Counted from the stretch's first letter, positions 1-10,416 are shown. The stretch is DNA of 64,000 nucleotides from Fangia hongkongensis FSC776 = DSM 21703 (GCF_000379445.1 NZ_KB902244.1:1-64000); one strand, 5' to 3'. Numbers and translations are program-made. The notes: generated from the letters alone by a model not told the origin.

Positions 1-103
1 TCCCCTAAAGGGTTGTTGAAGACTACGACGTTGATAGGCTGGATGTGTAAGTGCAGTAATGTATGAAGCTAACCAGTACTAATTGCCCGAGAGACTTGGT
101 TAT
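1..103 (+). rRNA. rrl: 23S rRNA, 3' end (partial)
   Basis: The window opens inside the 3' terminal part of a 23S rRNA gene. The stretch around positions 69-95 (GCTAACCAGTACTAATTGCC, then CGAGAGACTT) matches the universally conserved 23S 3' end. A 5S gene follows about 40 bases later, as in a standard 16S-23S-5S operon. The 3' boundary is estimated by comparison with the E. coli end and may be off by several bases. Confidence 0.9.
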
Positions 104-143
104 TACTCTATGATAGATTGTTAAAGCTTTATGCTTAAAAGTT

Positions 144-255
144 TTGGCGGTAATAGTGCTGAGGCACCACCTAATTCCATTTCGAACTTAGAAGTGAAAC
201 TCAGTTACGCCGATGATAGTGTGGCATTCGCCATGTGAAAGTAGGTCACCGCCAA
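144..255 (+). rRNA. rrf: 5S rRNA (rRNA operon copy)
   Basis: The gene is about 112 nt. Its terminal helix I pairs TTGGCGGT (144-151) with ACCGCCAA (248-255). The conserved loop sequences CCATTTCGAAC and GTGAAA are present, followed by the helix IV/V region (GATGATAGTGTGGC and GCCATGTGAAAGTA). It lies just downstream of the 23S 3' end and so closes the rRNA operon. A diverged second copy is at 10632-10745. Confidence 0.95.
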
Positions 256-263
256 GTTATTCC

Positions 264-290
264 AAGCCAGCAGGCTTTCATTATTTATTC
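264..290 (+). terminator. Possible Rho-independent terminator of the rRNA operon
   Basis: A short hairpin, AAGCC (264-268), loop AGCA, GGCTT (273-277), lies 9 bases after the 5S gene. A T-rich tract (TTCATTATTTATT) follows. The stem is only 5 bp, so the call is moderate. Confidence 0.4.
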
Positions 291-427
291 AATAGCAAAA
301 ACAAAAATATACTAGAATCAAGTAAGATTCTCCATGTGAAAACTCTATATTCAATCACAAAAGAATAACACAATAAGCACATCATAAACACTACACTACA
401 CAACAAAATATTAATTATACGTTAATA

Positions 428-467
428 GCACCAAATCATATTTGGGTGCCACACTTATTTGGGTGTG
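428..467. repeat. Two tandem hairpins sharing TTTGGGTG in the rRNA-galM intergenic region
   Basis: In the 309-base gap between the 5S gene and galM, GCACCAAAT (428-436) pairs with ATTTGGGTGC (440-449) with one bulged G. Immediately after, CACAC (450-454) pairs with GTGTG (463-467). Both right arms contain TTTGGGTG, which makes a short direct repeat. Neither hairpin has a T-run. The rest of the gap (291-427 and 468-564) is AT-rich and shows nothing else that I can support. Confidence 0.4.
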
Positions 468-564
468 CCGTGTCTTAAAGAAATACTTTAATCTAATACC
501 TAATAGCAGTCTCGTTGGGATAAGAAAGAATTTAATATTGAGTTTGTTTTGAGGGTTTGTTAAT

Positions 565-1638
565 GTGAAGCAAACTATCTTACTAATGATCTTGATGTTT
601 AAATCAGATAACGATACACAACTCATTGATGGAAAGGCTGTTGTTATAACACATATTAGCTCTCCTTCTATTCAAGGAATGTTTTTAAATATTGGTGCAG
701 CGGTGCAGTCCTTGCTGGTAAAAGATAAAGATGGTTGCTGGCAGGATATTGTCCTTGGCTTTGATGATTTAGAGAGCTATCTATATAGAAATACGCCTTC
801 ACTAGGTGTGGTACATGCGGTCGTAACAAATCGTATTAAAGGTGGCACGTTTACTTTAAATGGCAATAAATACCTTTTAGCACAAAATGCTGATGGTCAT
901 GCACTTCATATTGGCAAATTGAGTGATAAAATTTGGCAAGTGGAGCTTGTGGAAGGTCAAAATCAAGTTGAAATTTGCTACTCAATTAATATTGAAGATG
1001 GCTATGGGGGTTTGCCGGGACCTTTGACGATTAAGGTGACTTATATTCTTACGGAAGGGGCTTTGAGTGTCTTTTATAAGGTGATAGCTTATAACCAGCC
1101 AGTTGTTGCAAATTTGACCAATCACAGCTACTTTAATTTAGATGGAAATATACAACAAGGGCTTAAAAACCATAGGCTGTCTATCAACTCCTCTAAGATC
1201 TTGGCAGTTGATGATAGTTTGATTCCAACAGGGGGGTTTGAAAGCCTTGATTCATGTTTGAGGTTCGAGCGTAAGCAGTTACTAGTAAATGAAGAATCCT
1301 GTCAGTTGCATCCGTTACTTTTGAAGGCCTCGGGGTATGACTTTCATTATGTTTTTGACAAGCACGCTAGTGCTAAACCTTGTGCAAGCTTATATTCATC
1401 TAAAAGTGGTATTGAAATGACTGTGAGAACTGACTGTCCGGGTTTGCAGCTTTATACTGCAAATTTTTTAAGTGGCATAACAGGGAAAGATGCTACAGAG
1501 TATACTCCCTATAGCTCCGTTTGTTTAGAAACACAGTATCCGCCTGATGCTATTCATCATCAAGGGTTTGAAAGTATTGTGATTCCAGCGCATTCTGAGC
1601 GGGAGAACTATACAAGTTTTCATTTTTCAATACATTAA
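565..1638 (+). CDS. galM: Aldose 1-epimerase (galactose mutarotase)
   Basis: The enzyme interconverts alpha and beta anomers of galactose and glucose in the cytoplasm, feeding sugar catabolism. The protein is 357 aa. It carries the family motif NHSYFNL at about residue 186, whose His is a catalytic acid, and SVCLETQ, whose Glu (about 322) is the catalytic base. The DGHALHIG segment near residue 110 matches the N-terminal conserved His region. The GTG at 565 follows GAGGG, but ATGs at 586 and 595 are also possible starts, since the first ten residues look unlike the family. The gene stands alone, without other Leloir-pathway genes next to it. Confidence 0.9.
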   Translation: MKQTILLMILMFKSDNDTQLIDGKAVVITHISSPSIQGMFLNIGAAVQSLLVKDKDGCWQDIVLGFDDLESYLYRNTPSLGVVHAVVTNRIKGGTFTLNGNKYLLAQNADGHALHIGKLSDKIWQVELVEGQNQVEICYSINIEDGYGGLPGPLTIKVTYILTEGALSVFYKVIAYNQPVVANLTNHSYFNLDGNIQQGLKNHRLSINSSKILAVDDSLIPTGGFESLDSCLRFERKQLLVNEESCQLHPLLLKASGYDFHYVFDKHASAKPCASLYSSKSGIEMTVRTDCPGLQLYTANFLSGITGKDATEYTPYSSVCLETQYPPDAIHHQGFESIVIPAHSERENYTSFHFSIH

Positions 1639-1675
1639 TAAACTTGAATATTGAAACATTAAATAGGATAAGTAG

Positions 1676-2083
1676 ATGAGTAAAATAACAAAAGTGGTTG
1701 TGGGAATTGTTGTCAATGAAAATGACAAATCACTCTTGATCGCAAAGCGCCAACATGGAAAAGAGCTTGCCGGGTTTTGGGAGTTCCCAGGTGGAAAAGT
1801 TGAAAAAGAAGAACAGCCTCTGGAAGCATTAAAGCGTGAATTATATGAAGAAATTGGCATTATGTTAACTGAAGCAATGCTCTTTACAACGAAACAACAT
1901 CAGTATAATGACAAAGTGATTGATCTTGCTTTTTTTATTGTATCTGCTTTTGAGGGCATTCCCTATGCAAAAGAAGGGCAAGCTTTAAAAGAAGTTGGTT
2001 TTGATGAGTTACATGATTTTCCTATGTTGGAAGCAAATAAAGAGATTATTGATTTATTATGTCAGCGTTATAAAGTCTCTTGA
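1676..2083 (+). CDS. mutT: MutT-type 8-oxo-dGTP diphosphatase (Nudix hydrolase)
   Basis: The protein is 135 aa, the usual MutT length. The full Nudix box (GX5EX7REUXEEXGU) runs from about residue 39 to 61, with the REL-YEEIGI core. The N-terminal VVVGIVVNEND strand and the WEFPGGK segment match MutT, which removes 8-oxo-dGTP from the nucleotide pool and so prevents A:T to C:G mutations. It follows galM by 37 bases on the same strand and converges with the permease gene at 2096. In many Gammaproteobacteria mutT sits beside secA, which is not seen here. A more general Nudix role cannot be excluded. Confidence 0.85.
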   Translation: MSKITKVVVGIVVNENDKSLLIAKRQHGKELAGFWEFPGGKVEKEEQPLEALKRELYEEIGIMLTEAMLFTTKQHQYNDKVIDLAFFIVSAFEGIPYAKEGQALKEVGFDELHDFPMLEANKEIIDLLCQRYKVS

Positions 2084-2095
2084 TAGACTCTGGGG

Positions 2096-3157
2096 CTAGG
2101 TAAGGGGTTTTGGGTTTGCTTGTTGATTTTTTGTTTTTGCATTGCTAACAATCTCTTGCCACAGAAGGCTAAGCAGCATCATAATGACAGGTCCAAGGTA
2201 AATACCAATAAAACCAAATGCTTCAATGCCTCCCAGCACGCCAAAAACAGCAGCTAAAAAATGCATGTTAACATATTTTTCAATAATGGCTGGGCGAATC
2301 CAGTTATCAACAATGGTTGAAATAATAAAACCAATAATCAGCACGCTAATAGCGGCAACAAGGTTTCCCTGAACAAGCATAATCAAAAAAATAATCACCT
2401 GCACAATTAAAAGTGCAAATGGAATAGCTGTGGCAAGGGCGGTAAAGATTGCGAAAAAGGTTGGATAAGGCAAGGCAAATATATAATAAAAAATACCAAG
2501 GACAATGCCTGTTCCAATACCAGTGTAAATCATGCTATCAAGTACGCTTCTAATCACGAGCCTTGATTTTTCAAAATAGGTAGAAAAACTGGAAGCATAA
2601 GCCTTATTAATCTCTTTAAAAGAATCAGAGAGGCGAGCGCCATTTAAAAAGATAAAAAACATGATCAACAGCATTAATAAAAAATGCACACTTTGGCGAA
2701 TGACAATAGCCGCAATTTCACTGGCTTGTTCATAAGGCAAAGTCAGTTTGGATGCAAGTGATTTTAAGCTATCAGGATTTAAAATGTACTGTTCCCATAA
2801 TGAGTTTAAATGGGGGCCGATCCAAGGTAAATGTGCCAGAGTTGGCGAAATCTTGAGCTGGTTTTCTTGGGCATGTGATAAGAAAACTCCAAGGTTAATA
2901 AGCTCATTAATACCAACATACAGTACCCAAAATAATGGAAGAAGAATAATGACAGCAACTAGTAATGTGAAACTTAATGCTGCTATCTTTCGCCGATGCT
3001 GAAGTGCCTTCTCCCACCAAGTGTAAAAAGGCCAAACAGAGATGCAAATAATAATCGCCCAAAGTGCAATTTTAATGTAGGGGTAAAGTACCCATATAGT
3101 AAGAAGAATAATGGCAATATATAAGATAACAGGAATGGTCTTGCTGATTTTAGGCAT
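2096..3157 (-). CDS. AI-2E family transporter (PerM/TqsA-like membrane protein)
   Basis: The 353-aa protein has about eight predicted hydrophobic segments. A pair lies at the N terminus, one near residue 60-85, and a cluster in the C-terminal half. The family signature GFIGIYLGPVIMML lies near residue 315. Proteins of this family are inner-membrane carriers or channels, some implicated in AI-2 export or Na+/H+ exchange. The substrate cannot be told from sequence. It is transcribed away from dsbB and converges with mutT. Confidence 0.8.
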   Translation of the reverse strand: MPKISKTIPVILYIAIILLTIWVLYPYIKIALWAIIICISVWPFYTWWEKALQHRRKIAALSFTLLVAVIILLPLFWVLYVGINELINLGVFLSHAQENQLKISPTLAHLPWIGPHLNSLWEQYILNPDSLKSLASKLTLPYEQASEIAAIVIRQSVHFLLMLLIMFFIFLNGARLSDSFKEINKAYASSFSTYFEKSRLVIRSVLDSMIYTGIGTGIVLGIFYYIFALPYPTFFAIFTALATAIPFALLIVQVIIFLIMLVQGNLVAAISVLIIGFIISTIVDNWIRPAIIEKYVNMHFLAAVFGVLGGIEAFGFIGIYLGPVIMMLLSLLWQEIVSNAKTKNQQANPKPLT

Positions 3158-3275
3158 AGGTGTTTTTTATAAAGCGTTATTGCTAACAGTGTAGTGAAAC
3201 TAATAAGTTTTGACAAAGTGAATTATGCCTTCTAGCTTTAATAGTATGATATATCGATAGCATGGAGTGTTATGT

Positions 3276-3698
3276 ATGCATAAATATCAAGGTGGTGATG
3301 GAATTGCTTGGTTGTACCGGACAAGTAATCGTTATCAGTGGCATCGTATCTTTGGCGCTTTTTTAGTAATTGTATGCCTTATTACTTGGGTTATGGAGCT
3401 TTATGGTTTAGTGGGCGTGTGCCCTTATTGTCAAACACAAAGAACGCTCCTTGGTATACTTGGGATTTTGCTTATTATTGACTCGATTACACTTCATTTT
3501 TTGATTTCTATTTTTCTCATTATCCTTGGTATTGATGTTGCTTGCGCACAGATATTTTTACATATTAAAACGGGGTCATTCCCTAATGGGATGTATACTT
3601 TATTGGCATGGGGATCGGCCTATTTGTTCCTGATTGTGAGTTTATTTATCATCGCAAGGGTCATTGCAAAGCTTTCCAAGAAAGCACAGCATGAATAA
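3276..3698 (+). CDS. dsbB: DsbB-family disulfide bond formation protein
   Basis: DsbB reoxidises periplasmic DsbA and passes electrons to quinones. The 140-aa protein has four predicted membrane helices and the CPYC redox pair (Cys49 and Cys52) after the first helix, with the downstream QTQR typical of the family. The second periplasmic loop has no cysteine pair: the only other cysteines lie in or near hydrophobic segments. E. coli DsbB needs a second pair (Cys104 and Cys130). I chose ATG 3276 over the upstream GTG 3267 because GGAG at 3264-3267 sits 8 bases before it. No dsbA is adjacent. Confidence 0.75.
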   Translation: MHKYQGGDGIAWLYRTSNRYQWHRIFGAFLVIVCLITWVMELYGLVGVCPYCQTQRTLLGILGILLIIDSITLHFLISIFLIILGIDVACAQIFLHIKTGSFPNGMYTLLAWGSAYLFLIVSLFIIARVIAKLSKKAQHE

Positions 3699-3804
3699 AA
3701 CAATCGACAAAATCACAGGATATTGATGGAATAACTACCTTTTTAAGGAGAATATTGGTATTCTTGTCGGCAGTATTTTTTTGCAAAAATAACCTAGGAT
3801 ATAA

Positions 3805-5340
<1,536 letters not shown>

Positions 5341-5341
5341 A

Positions 5342-5659
5342 ATGAGCATACGTTATAGTTTGTTCATTGCGATTTTAGTGCTTGTTATTTGCGTGCTACA
5401 ATATGATTTTTGGTGGAGCAAAAGTGGATATTTTTCCATGAAAAGCTTACGCCAGTCAGTGGCACTAGAATCATCACAAAATCAAAAGCTAAAGCTGCGT
5501 AATGACAAACTATATGCTGAGATTCTATCGCTTCGCCATAGTAATGAAGTGCTCGAAGGAATGGCTCGAGAAAACTTAGGGCTTATCAAAGCCGGTGAAG
5601 TTTTCTATCAATTTATTCCAAAAAACCAAATTGCCACAGTATCATTAAAAGAAACTTAG
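5342..5659 (+). CDS. ftsB: FtsB-like cell division protein (septum formation initiator family)
   Basis: This small bitopic protein bridges FtsL and FtsQ in the divisome. The 105 aa consist of one N-terminal membrane helix (about 5-25), then a coiled-coil stretch (about 40-70, including LKLRNDKLYAEILSL). The C-terminal motif MARENLGLIKAGEVFYQ is diagnostic of FtsB. It starts one base after the eno stop codon and ispD starts one base after its own. The order eno-ftsB-ispD matches that of many Gammaproteobacteria. Confidence 0.9.
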   Translation: MSIRYSLFIAILVLVICVLQYDFWWSKSGYFSMKSLRQSVALESSQNQKLKLRNDKLYAEILSLRHSNEVLEGMARENLGLIKAGEVFYQFIPKNQIATVSLKET

Positions 5660-5660
5660 T

Positions 5661-6353
5661 ATGAAAAGAATTGCGATTATTCCGGCTAGTGGAATTGGCT
5701 CGAGAATGCATGCTAAAAAGCCCAAGCAGTATTTGTTATTGGATAATGGGATGACGGTGCTTGATACGACGATAGCAAGGCTGCTTGAGAGTCCTTTTTT
5801 TGACACATTGATTATTGCTGTTAATCGTAGTGATACTTATTGGAAGCATTCAATCCATACAAAAAATGAGCGTATTAAATTATGCTATGGCGGTGAAGAG
5901 CGCTCTGATAGTGTTAGAAATGCATTAATTAGTATTAAAGATATTGCTGAGGATGATGATTGGATATTTGTGCATGATGCTGCACGGGTATGTATTTCAC
6001 TTGATGATATTAGAAGGTTATATGCCAGCGTTGTCGTTGAGAAATCTATTGGTGGCATTTTAGCCACAAAGGCAATTGACACAGTAAAAGAAGTTAACGA
6101 TAAGGGTTATATCAGTAAGACTTTACATAGAGAGAAAATATACCTTGCGCAAACACCTCAAGTGTTTCGCTATAAAACCTTATTGATGGCATATTACTTC
6201 TGTCTTCATAACAATATTAAAGTGACAGATGAAGCATCTGCCATTGAAGCGCTCGATCATCAGCCAATGGTCATTGAAGGTGATAGAAGGAATATTAAAA
6301 TTACCACTCCAGAGGATTTGGTTCTAGCAAATTATTTTTTGTCGACGCTCTAG
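5661..6353 (+). CDS. ispD: 2-C-methyl-D-erythritol 4-phosphate cytidylyltransferase
   Basis: IspD adds CMP to MEP in the non-mevalonate isoprenoid pathway. The 230-aa protein has the nucleotide-binding motif IPASGIGSRM at residues 7-16, a Lys-rich KKPKQYL substrate segment, the VHDAAR motif near residue 104, and the TPQVF segment near 170. It is the last gene of eno-ftsB-ispD. Its 3' end overlaps the convergent MFS gene by 4 bases. ispF, often fused or adjacent, is not here. Confidence 0.95.
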   Translation: MKRIAIIPASGIGSRMHAKKPKQYLLLDNGMTVLDTTIARLLESPFFDTLIIAVNRSDTYWKHSIHTKNERIKLCYGGEERSDSVRNALISIKDIAEDDDWIFVHDAARVCISLDDIRRLYASVVVEKSIGGILATKAIDTVKEVNDKGYISKTLHREKIYLAQTPQVFRYKTLLMAYYFCLHNNIKVTDEASAIEALDHQPMVIEGDRRNIKITTPEDLVLANYFLSTL

Positions 6354-7537
6354 CTATTATCTTGCGGGTTTGCCGGGAGCATTCTAATGGCAACAAGTGC
6401 GCTAATAGCAAGTGCTGAGAGAATGACCGCAAGTGGTAATTGACTATGAAGTGGAATTAACGCACTAAGTGCAGTTAAAATACCGGCGCCTAAATTTTGA
6501 GTTCCACCAAGAACAGCACCCGCTGTTCCAGCAATGTTCGGAAATGCTTCCAATGCTTTTGTTGTTGCTGTTGGAAAAATAATGCCACAGCCAAAAAAGT
6601 AAATTGATCCTGGTAAGATGATCGCAAGTAATTCAACACCAATGAGATAATAAAAACCAACCATGAAAATGCCGCTGGTAATTAACACTAAACAGCCTAT
6701 GATCAATAAGCGATCCAATGTATAAAATCTTGCAAGCTTCCCAGCAACAAAACTTCCAATCATATAAAATGGTAAAGGAATAATAAATAGAAAGCTTGCA
6801 GTTGCTGGTGAGAGTTGTAATATGGATGTGAAAATTGCGCCTGAGCTCACTTCAAATATCGCAATGCCTCCATTTGCTACAATCAATAAAATTAAATTAA
6901 GCATAAAATTTGGGTTGGATAGAACAATTTTATATTTCTGCAAAAAGCTGCCCTTTATGCCTTTATATAAATTGGTCTCTTGAAAGAAGAGCATTTGAAT
7001 GATAAGAAGGGCGATACCGTAAGCGCTTAAGAATAAGAAAATAACTCTCCAGCTATATAGATCAGTGAAAAAACCCCCTAAAATTGGCGCTAGTAATGGT
7101 GCGAGGATAAGGGCAATTGCCATAAGGCTATTGGCGCTATGAAGTGCTCGCCCAGAGTATAAATCACGCATCACGGTTCTTGCCATCACACCTGCCACTG
7201 CAATGCCTGACCCCTGAATAAAGCTTGCTAGAAGTAAAGTGGCAAAATGCGTTGCAAAAAGAGCGATCAATGAACCTAAAGTGAAAAGTGCAATACCAAT
7301 TAAAATCAGTGGTTTTCTGCCAAAGTAATCTGACAAGGGGCCGTAGGCAAATTGAAAAAGGCCGTATGGGAAAAGATAGCACGCAATAACTGCTTGCATT
7401 CTGCCTGCATTAACTGAGAACTCTTCGGCCATTTGTGACAAAGCTGGAACATAGATCGTGTTTGTCATTTGTCCTGCCGCGGTTAAGATAATGATCAAAA
7501 ATAAAATGCGGTAGAAGTTTCTGTCAAATTGCGCCAT
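6350..7537 (-). CDS. Bcr/CflA-type MFS multidrug transporter
   Basis: The 395-aa protein has about twelve hydrophobic helices. The motif-A-like loop GPLSDYFGRKPLILIG follows helix 2, and the family sequence TNTIYVPALSQMAEEF lies near the N terminus. Proteins of this subfamily export drugs or small metabolites with proton antiport across the inner membrane. The gene is divergent from nudE and converges with ispD, overlapping it by 4 bases. The substrate is not inferable. Confidence 0.85.
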   Translation of the reverse strand: MAQFDRNFYRILFLIIILTAAGQMTNTIYVPALSQMAEEFSVNAGRMQAVIACYLFPYGLFQFAYGPLSDYFGRKPLILIGIALFTLGSLIALFATHFATLLLASFIQGSGIAVAGVMARTVMRDLYSGRALHSANSLMAIALILAPLLAPILGGFFTDLYSWRVIFLFLSAYGIALLIIQMLFFQETNLYKGIKGSFLQKYKIVLSNPNFMLNLILLIVANGGIAIFEVSSGAIFTSILQLSPATASFLFIIPLPFYMIGSFVAGKLARFYTLDRLLIIGCLVLITSGIFMVGFYYLIGVELLAIILPGSIYFFGCGIIFPTATTKALEAFPNIAGTAGAVLGGTQNLGAGILTALSALIPLHSQLPLAVILSALAISALVAIRMLPANPQDNS

Positions 7538-7610
7538 AGCCAGTGATTGCCAAGTTTATTGTGCGGCTATGATAGCTTATTTTTTGTGGAAATAAAGCTT
7601 TTAATAAGTA

Positions 7611-7640
7611 TTTACAAGGCGAATAAATAAGATGCATAAT
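7611..7640 (+). promoter_or_regulatory. Candidate sigma70-type promoter for nudE
   Basis: TTTACA (7611-7616) and CATAAT (7635-7640) are separated by 18 bases and lie 29 bases before the nudE start. Both hexamers have one to two mismatches to consensus. This is a visual match only, in an AT-rich intergenic region between divergent genes. Confidence 0.35.
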
Positions 7641-7668
7641 GAGACATGCTTTCCTGAATAAATAACAT

Positions 7669-8235
7669 ATGACTATTAAAAATCCACCGGCTATTGACCA
7701 GAAAAAGGTGATTGCAAAAACAAGACTATTTTGTATTGAAGAGATAAATCTAACTTTTTCAAATGGTCAAAAGCGTGTTTATGAGCGAGTTGGACCAACA
7801 ACGGCGTTACACCGAGCTGTTTTGATAGTTCCAATGTTAGATGATGAGACTTTTTTATTGGTAAAAGAGTATTCGGTGGGAGTTGAGGATTATACTTTGA
7901 GTTTTCCAAAAGGTGCGGTCGATAGTGGAGAGAAGCTCTTTGCAGCAGCTGATCGAGAGCTTATGGAAGAAGTTGGATTTAGCGCAGAGAAATATACTTT
8001 TTTAAAAGATGTGTATTTATCTCCCAACTATATGCGTCATCATATTTCTATTGTTAAAGCAGAAGGTTTAAGCGAGAAATCATTGATAGGTGACGAGCCA
8101 GAACCTTTAGAAGTTGTAAAGTGTAAACTTTCACAAATTGATGCACTAATTGAGAATCCTAAGTTTATTGAATGTAGAAGTTTTGCTGCGCTTTTATTTA
8201 TTTGGAAAAATCATTTAGAAAGCGTGAGCGGTTAG
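7669..8235 (+). CDS. nudE: ADP compounds hydrolase NudE (Nudix)
   Basis: NudE hydrolyses ADP-ribose, NADH and related ADP compounds. The 188-aa protein has a Nudix box near residues 83-105 (GAVDSGE, then RELMEEVGF). The upstream region AVLIVPMLDDETFLLVKEYSVG and the downstream LSPNYMRHHISIV segment are typical of NudE rather than NudF. The gene reads away from the MFS transporter. The dehydrogenase gene follows after 58 bases and may be co-transcribed. Confidence 0.85.
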   Translation: MTIKNPPAIDQKKVIAKTRLFCIEEINLTFSNGQKRVYERVGPTTALHRAVLIVPMLDDETFLLVKEYSVGVEDYTLSFPKGAVDSGEKLFAAADRELMEEVGFSAEKYTFLKDVYLSPNYMRHHISIVKAEGLSEKSLIGDEPEPLEVVKCKLSQIDALIENPKFIECRSFAALLFIWKNHLESVSG

Positions 8236-8293
8236 TTTTATTTCGCTTAATCTTGACTAAGCTAGAAGTCATCGAAGATAATTGGATGTTAAA

Positions 8294-9181
8294 ATGAAAA
8301 AAGTTGCCATCATAGAGCCTATTGGCCAGCCTTTTGAGGTGATCAAAGAAAAGCTCTTTCAATTTGAAGTTCATGAGTTTGATTTAAAAGAAGCATCAGA
8401 CGATCTTTTGATTGAAACATTGCAGGACTTTGAAGTGATACTGTTAACTTATCGAGTCTTGTCTTCTAAAGTTATTATGGCACTACCAAAGCTTCAGATG
8501 ATTTCAGTTGCTTTTGCTGGGGTGGATCATGTTGATAGCAAGGCAGTTAAGTCTAGAGGCATCCATTTAACCAATGCAACAGGATATGCCAGTATTGCTG
8601 TTTCAGAGCTGGTGATGGGACTTATGGTCTCATTGGCAAGAAGGATCCCGCAAAATAATACAGGCATTCGCGCCGGGATGCTGAGTAATACGGGCAGTGA
8701 GCTTCATGGTAAGACGCTTGGGATTGTTGGTTATGGACATATAGGTAAAGCGCTTGAAGTATTGGCTCGCGCCTTTTCGATGAATATTCTTCCTTATAAT
8801 CACGGCGATGAGTATGCAGCTTTGGAGGCGCTATTTTTTCAATCAGATTATATCTCTTTACATGTGCCGCTTAATGGGCAGACTAAAGGGATGATTAATC
8901 AGCCATTACTTTCAAAAATGAAATCAACCGCTTTTTTAATTAATTGTGCAAGAGGTCCTATCGTTGATCATGACTCATTGATCTGGGCGCTTGAAAATAA
9001 AGTGATTGCCGGGGCTGCGCTTGATGTGTTTAATCAAGAGCCACCAATTAATAATGAACCGCTCCTTGGGTTTGATAATGTTATCGCAACGTCTCATATT
9101 GGGTTTAACACAAAAGAGGCGCTCATTAGAAAAGCCAATATTGCTATAGACAATGTGGTTAGCTTTTATCAGAAAAATTGA
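8294..9181 (+). CDS. D-isomer-specific 2-hydroxyacid dehydrogenase family protein
   Basis: This is an NAD(P)-dependent dehydrogenase of the D-2-hydroxyacid family, about 295 aa. It has the Rossmann motif GIVGYGHIGK near residue 144. The catalytic triad positions can be read as Arg in NCARGP (about 219), Glu in DVFNQEPP (about 248) and His in ATSHIGF (about 266). I chose ATG 8294 rather than the TTG at 8282 because the protein then begins KKVAIIEP. The substrate is unknown. Context, next to nudE and an amino acid permease, gives no clear hint. Confidence 0.85.
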   Translation: MKKVAIIEPIGQPFEVIKEKLFQFEVHEFDLKEASDDLLIETLQDFEVILLTYRVLSSKVIMALPKLQMISVAFAGVDHVDSKAVKSRGIHLTNATGYASIAVSELVMGLMVSLARRIPQNNTGIRAGMLSNTGSELHGKTLGIVGYGHIGKALEVLARAFSMNILPYNHGDEYAALEALFFQSDYISLHVPLNGQTKGMINQPLLSKMKSTAFLINCARGPIVDHDSLIWALENKVIAGAALDVFNQEPPINNEPLLGFDNVIATSHIGFNTKEALIRKANIAIDNVVSFYQKN

Positions 9182-9195
9182 TCTAGATTCGTATT

Positions 9196-10416
9196 TTAAG
9201 CAAAACGTATTAGGATGATAACAATGCCCGCAATAAATGCAATTGCCCAAAAAAGGGGGATGCGGCTGATTCTATAGTGAAACTCGTGCCCTTGGCGTGA
9301 GAGCTTGTATGCAATCACAGCTGGCATCATAAGAAGGAGCACAGCAATACAAACGCCGACATAGCCAATAGCGCTAATAAATAAGTTTGGATCTAATAGA
9401 TTCACCAAAAGAGGAATAACAAACGTCAATAAAATTGCGATAGCAGTTTTCATCTTTATGTTAAGTTTGTTTAATTTGTAGCTATCAATATTAAAATGGT
9501 ATAAGCCAAGACTCACGCCAAGATAAGAAGTCATGACTGATATATCAGTGAAAATATTTAAGCTAATAGTCGCCATTGAGGTGGTAATTTTTTCGTGTAA
9601 GGCAGATAGAATATCGCCAACATTTGCAGATTCAACGCTAACGTGGTTAAAAATGGATCCCATGAAGCTCACAGGCCCATGAAGGGGTAGTACTCCTAAC
9701 ACAGAAATAAGCCATAAAAAGTACAAAATAAGCGGGATGAGGCTGCCAAAAAAGATAACACGAAAAAGTGCCTTTGCATCTTTATTTAAGTATTCAGTTA
9801 AAGAGGGCACGATAATGTGTGAGGTAAATGAGGTGATAATAACAGGCACTGCAATCATTAAGCTGCTACCAAGGGCAATTGGGCTTGCGGTTAAATTTGT
9901 GATAGATACAAGCTTCAAAAATAAAAAGCAGACGATGACAAGAAATATTAGCTTAGCGCTGAGCAAGATTCGATTGATAAAGTCCACGGCGCTTACGCCT
10001 ATAGTGACAATCAGTCCAAAAACAACCACAAATATTAAAGACCAAGCATTTTGCGAGATGCTTTGAGTCAGCGAGTGAAATGCAGAAGATGCTCCTGATA
10101 TATAGGCAACCGAGATACAATACATTAAAAGGACAAAACTTATCCATGCAATAATTGCGCCAGGCATTCCAAGTGTTTTTTTTGCAATGGAGGCAAAGCT
10201 TGAGCTTTTTGGCATAGAGAGTGATATATCCGCAATTAAAAGCGCAGTATAAGTCATAATTAGCCAAGCTATTACCATAATAACGCTGCTAATTAAAAAG
10301 CCGAGTTTGGCGGTAATAATAGGGAGTGCCAAAATACCGGCGCCAATTTCTGTTCCAGTCACAATCATAGTGCAGCCAAGTTGCTTGGCAAAGCTGTTGT
10401 GTGCATTGGCAGTCAT
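9196..10416 (-). CDS. Aromatic amino acid permease (HAAAP family, Mtr/TyrP-like)
   Basis: The 406-aa protein has about eleven hydrophobic segments. The N-terminal signature GTEIGAGILALPI corresponds to the unwound first helix of the hydroxy/aromatic amino acid permease family, which imports Trp, Tyr, Phe or Ser by proton symport. The specific substrate cannot be assigned. The gene ends 14 bases from the convergent dehydrogenase gene. Its upstream region is shared with the orphan 5S gene. Confidence 0.8.
   Translation of the reverse strand: MTANAHNSFAKQLGCTMIVTGTEIGAGILALPIITAKLGFLISSVIMVIAWLIMTYTALLIADISLSMPKSSSFASIAKKTLGMPGAIIAWISFVLLMYCISVAYISGASSAFHSLTQSISQNAWSLIFVVVFGLIVTIGVSAVDFINRILLSAKLIFLVIVCFLFLKLVSITNLTASPIALGSSLMIAVPVIITSFTSHIIVPSLTEYLNKDAKALFRVIFFGSLIPLILYFLWLISVLGVLPLHGPVSFMGSIFNHVSVESANVGDILSALHEKITTSMATISLNIFTDISVMTSYLGVSLGLYHFNIDSYKLNKLNIKMKTAIAILLTFVIPLLVNLLDPNLFISAIGYVGVCIAVLLLMMPAVIAYKLSRQGHEFHYRISRIPLFWAIAFIAGIVIILIRFA

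Noticed and set aside
256-564. Possible tRNA genes after the 5S rRNA gene
   Set aside because: No cloverleaf, TTCGANTC arm or CCA end could be found in this AT-rich gap or in the other intergenic regions.
7566-7585. Hairpin GCTA-TGA-TAGC followed by TTATTTTTT, looking like a terminator on the plus strand
   Set aside because: It lies between divergent genes, where no plus-strand transcript would need ending. The stem is only 4 bp and it falls in the promoter region of the MFS gene.
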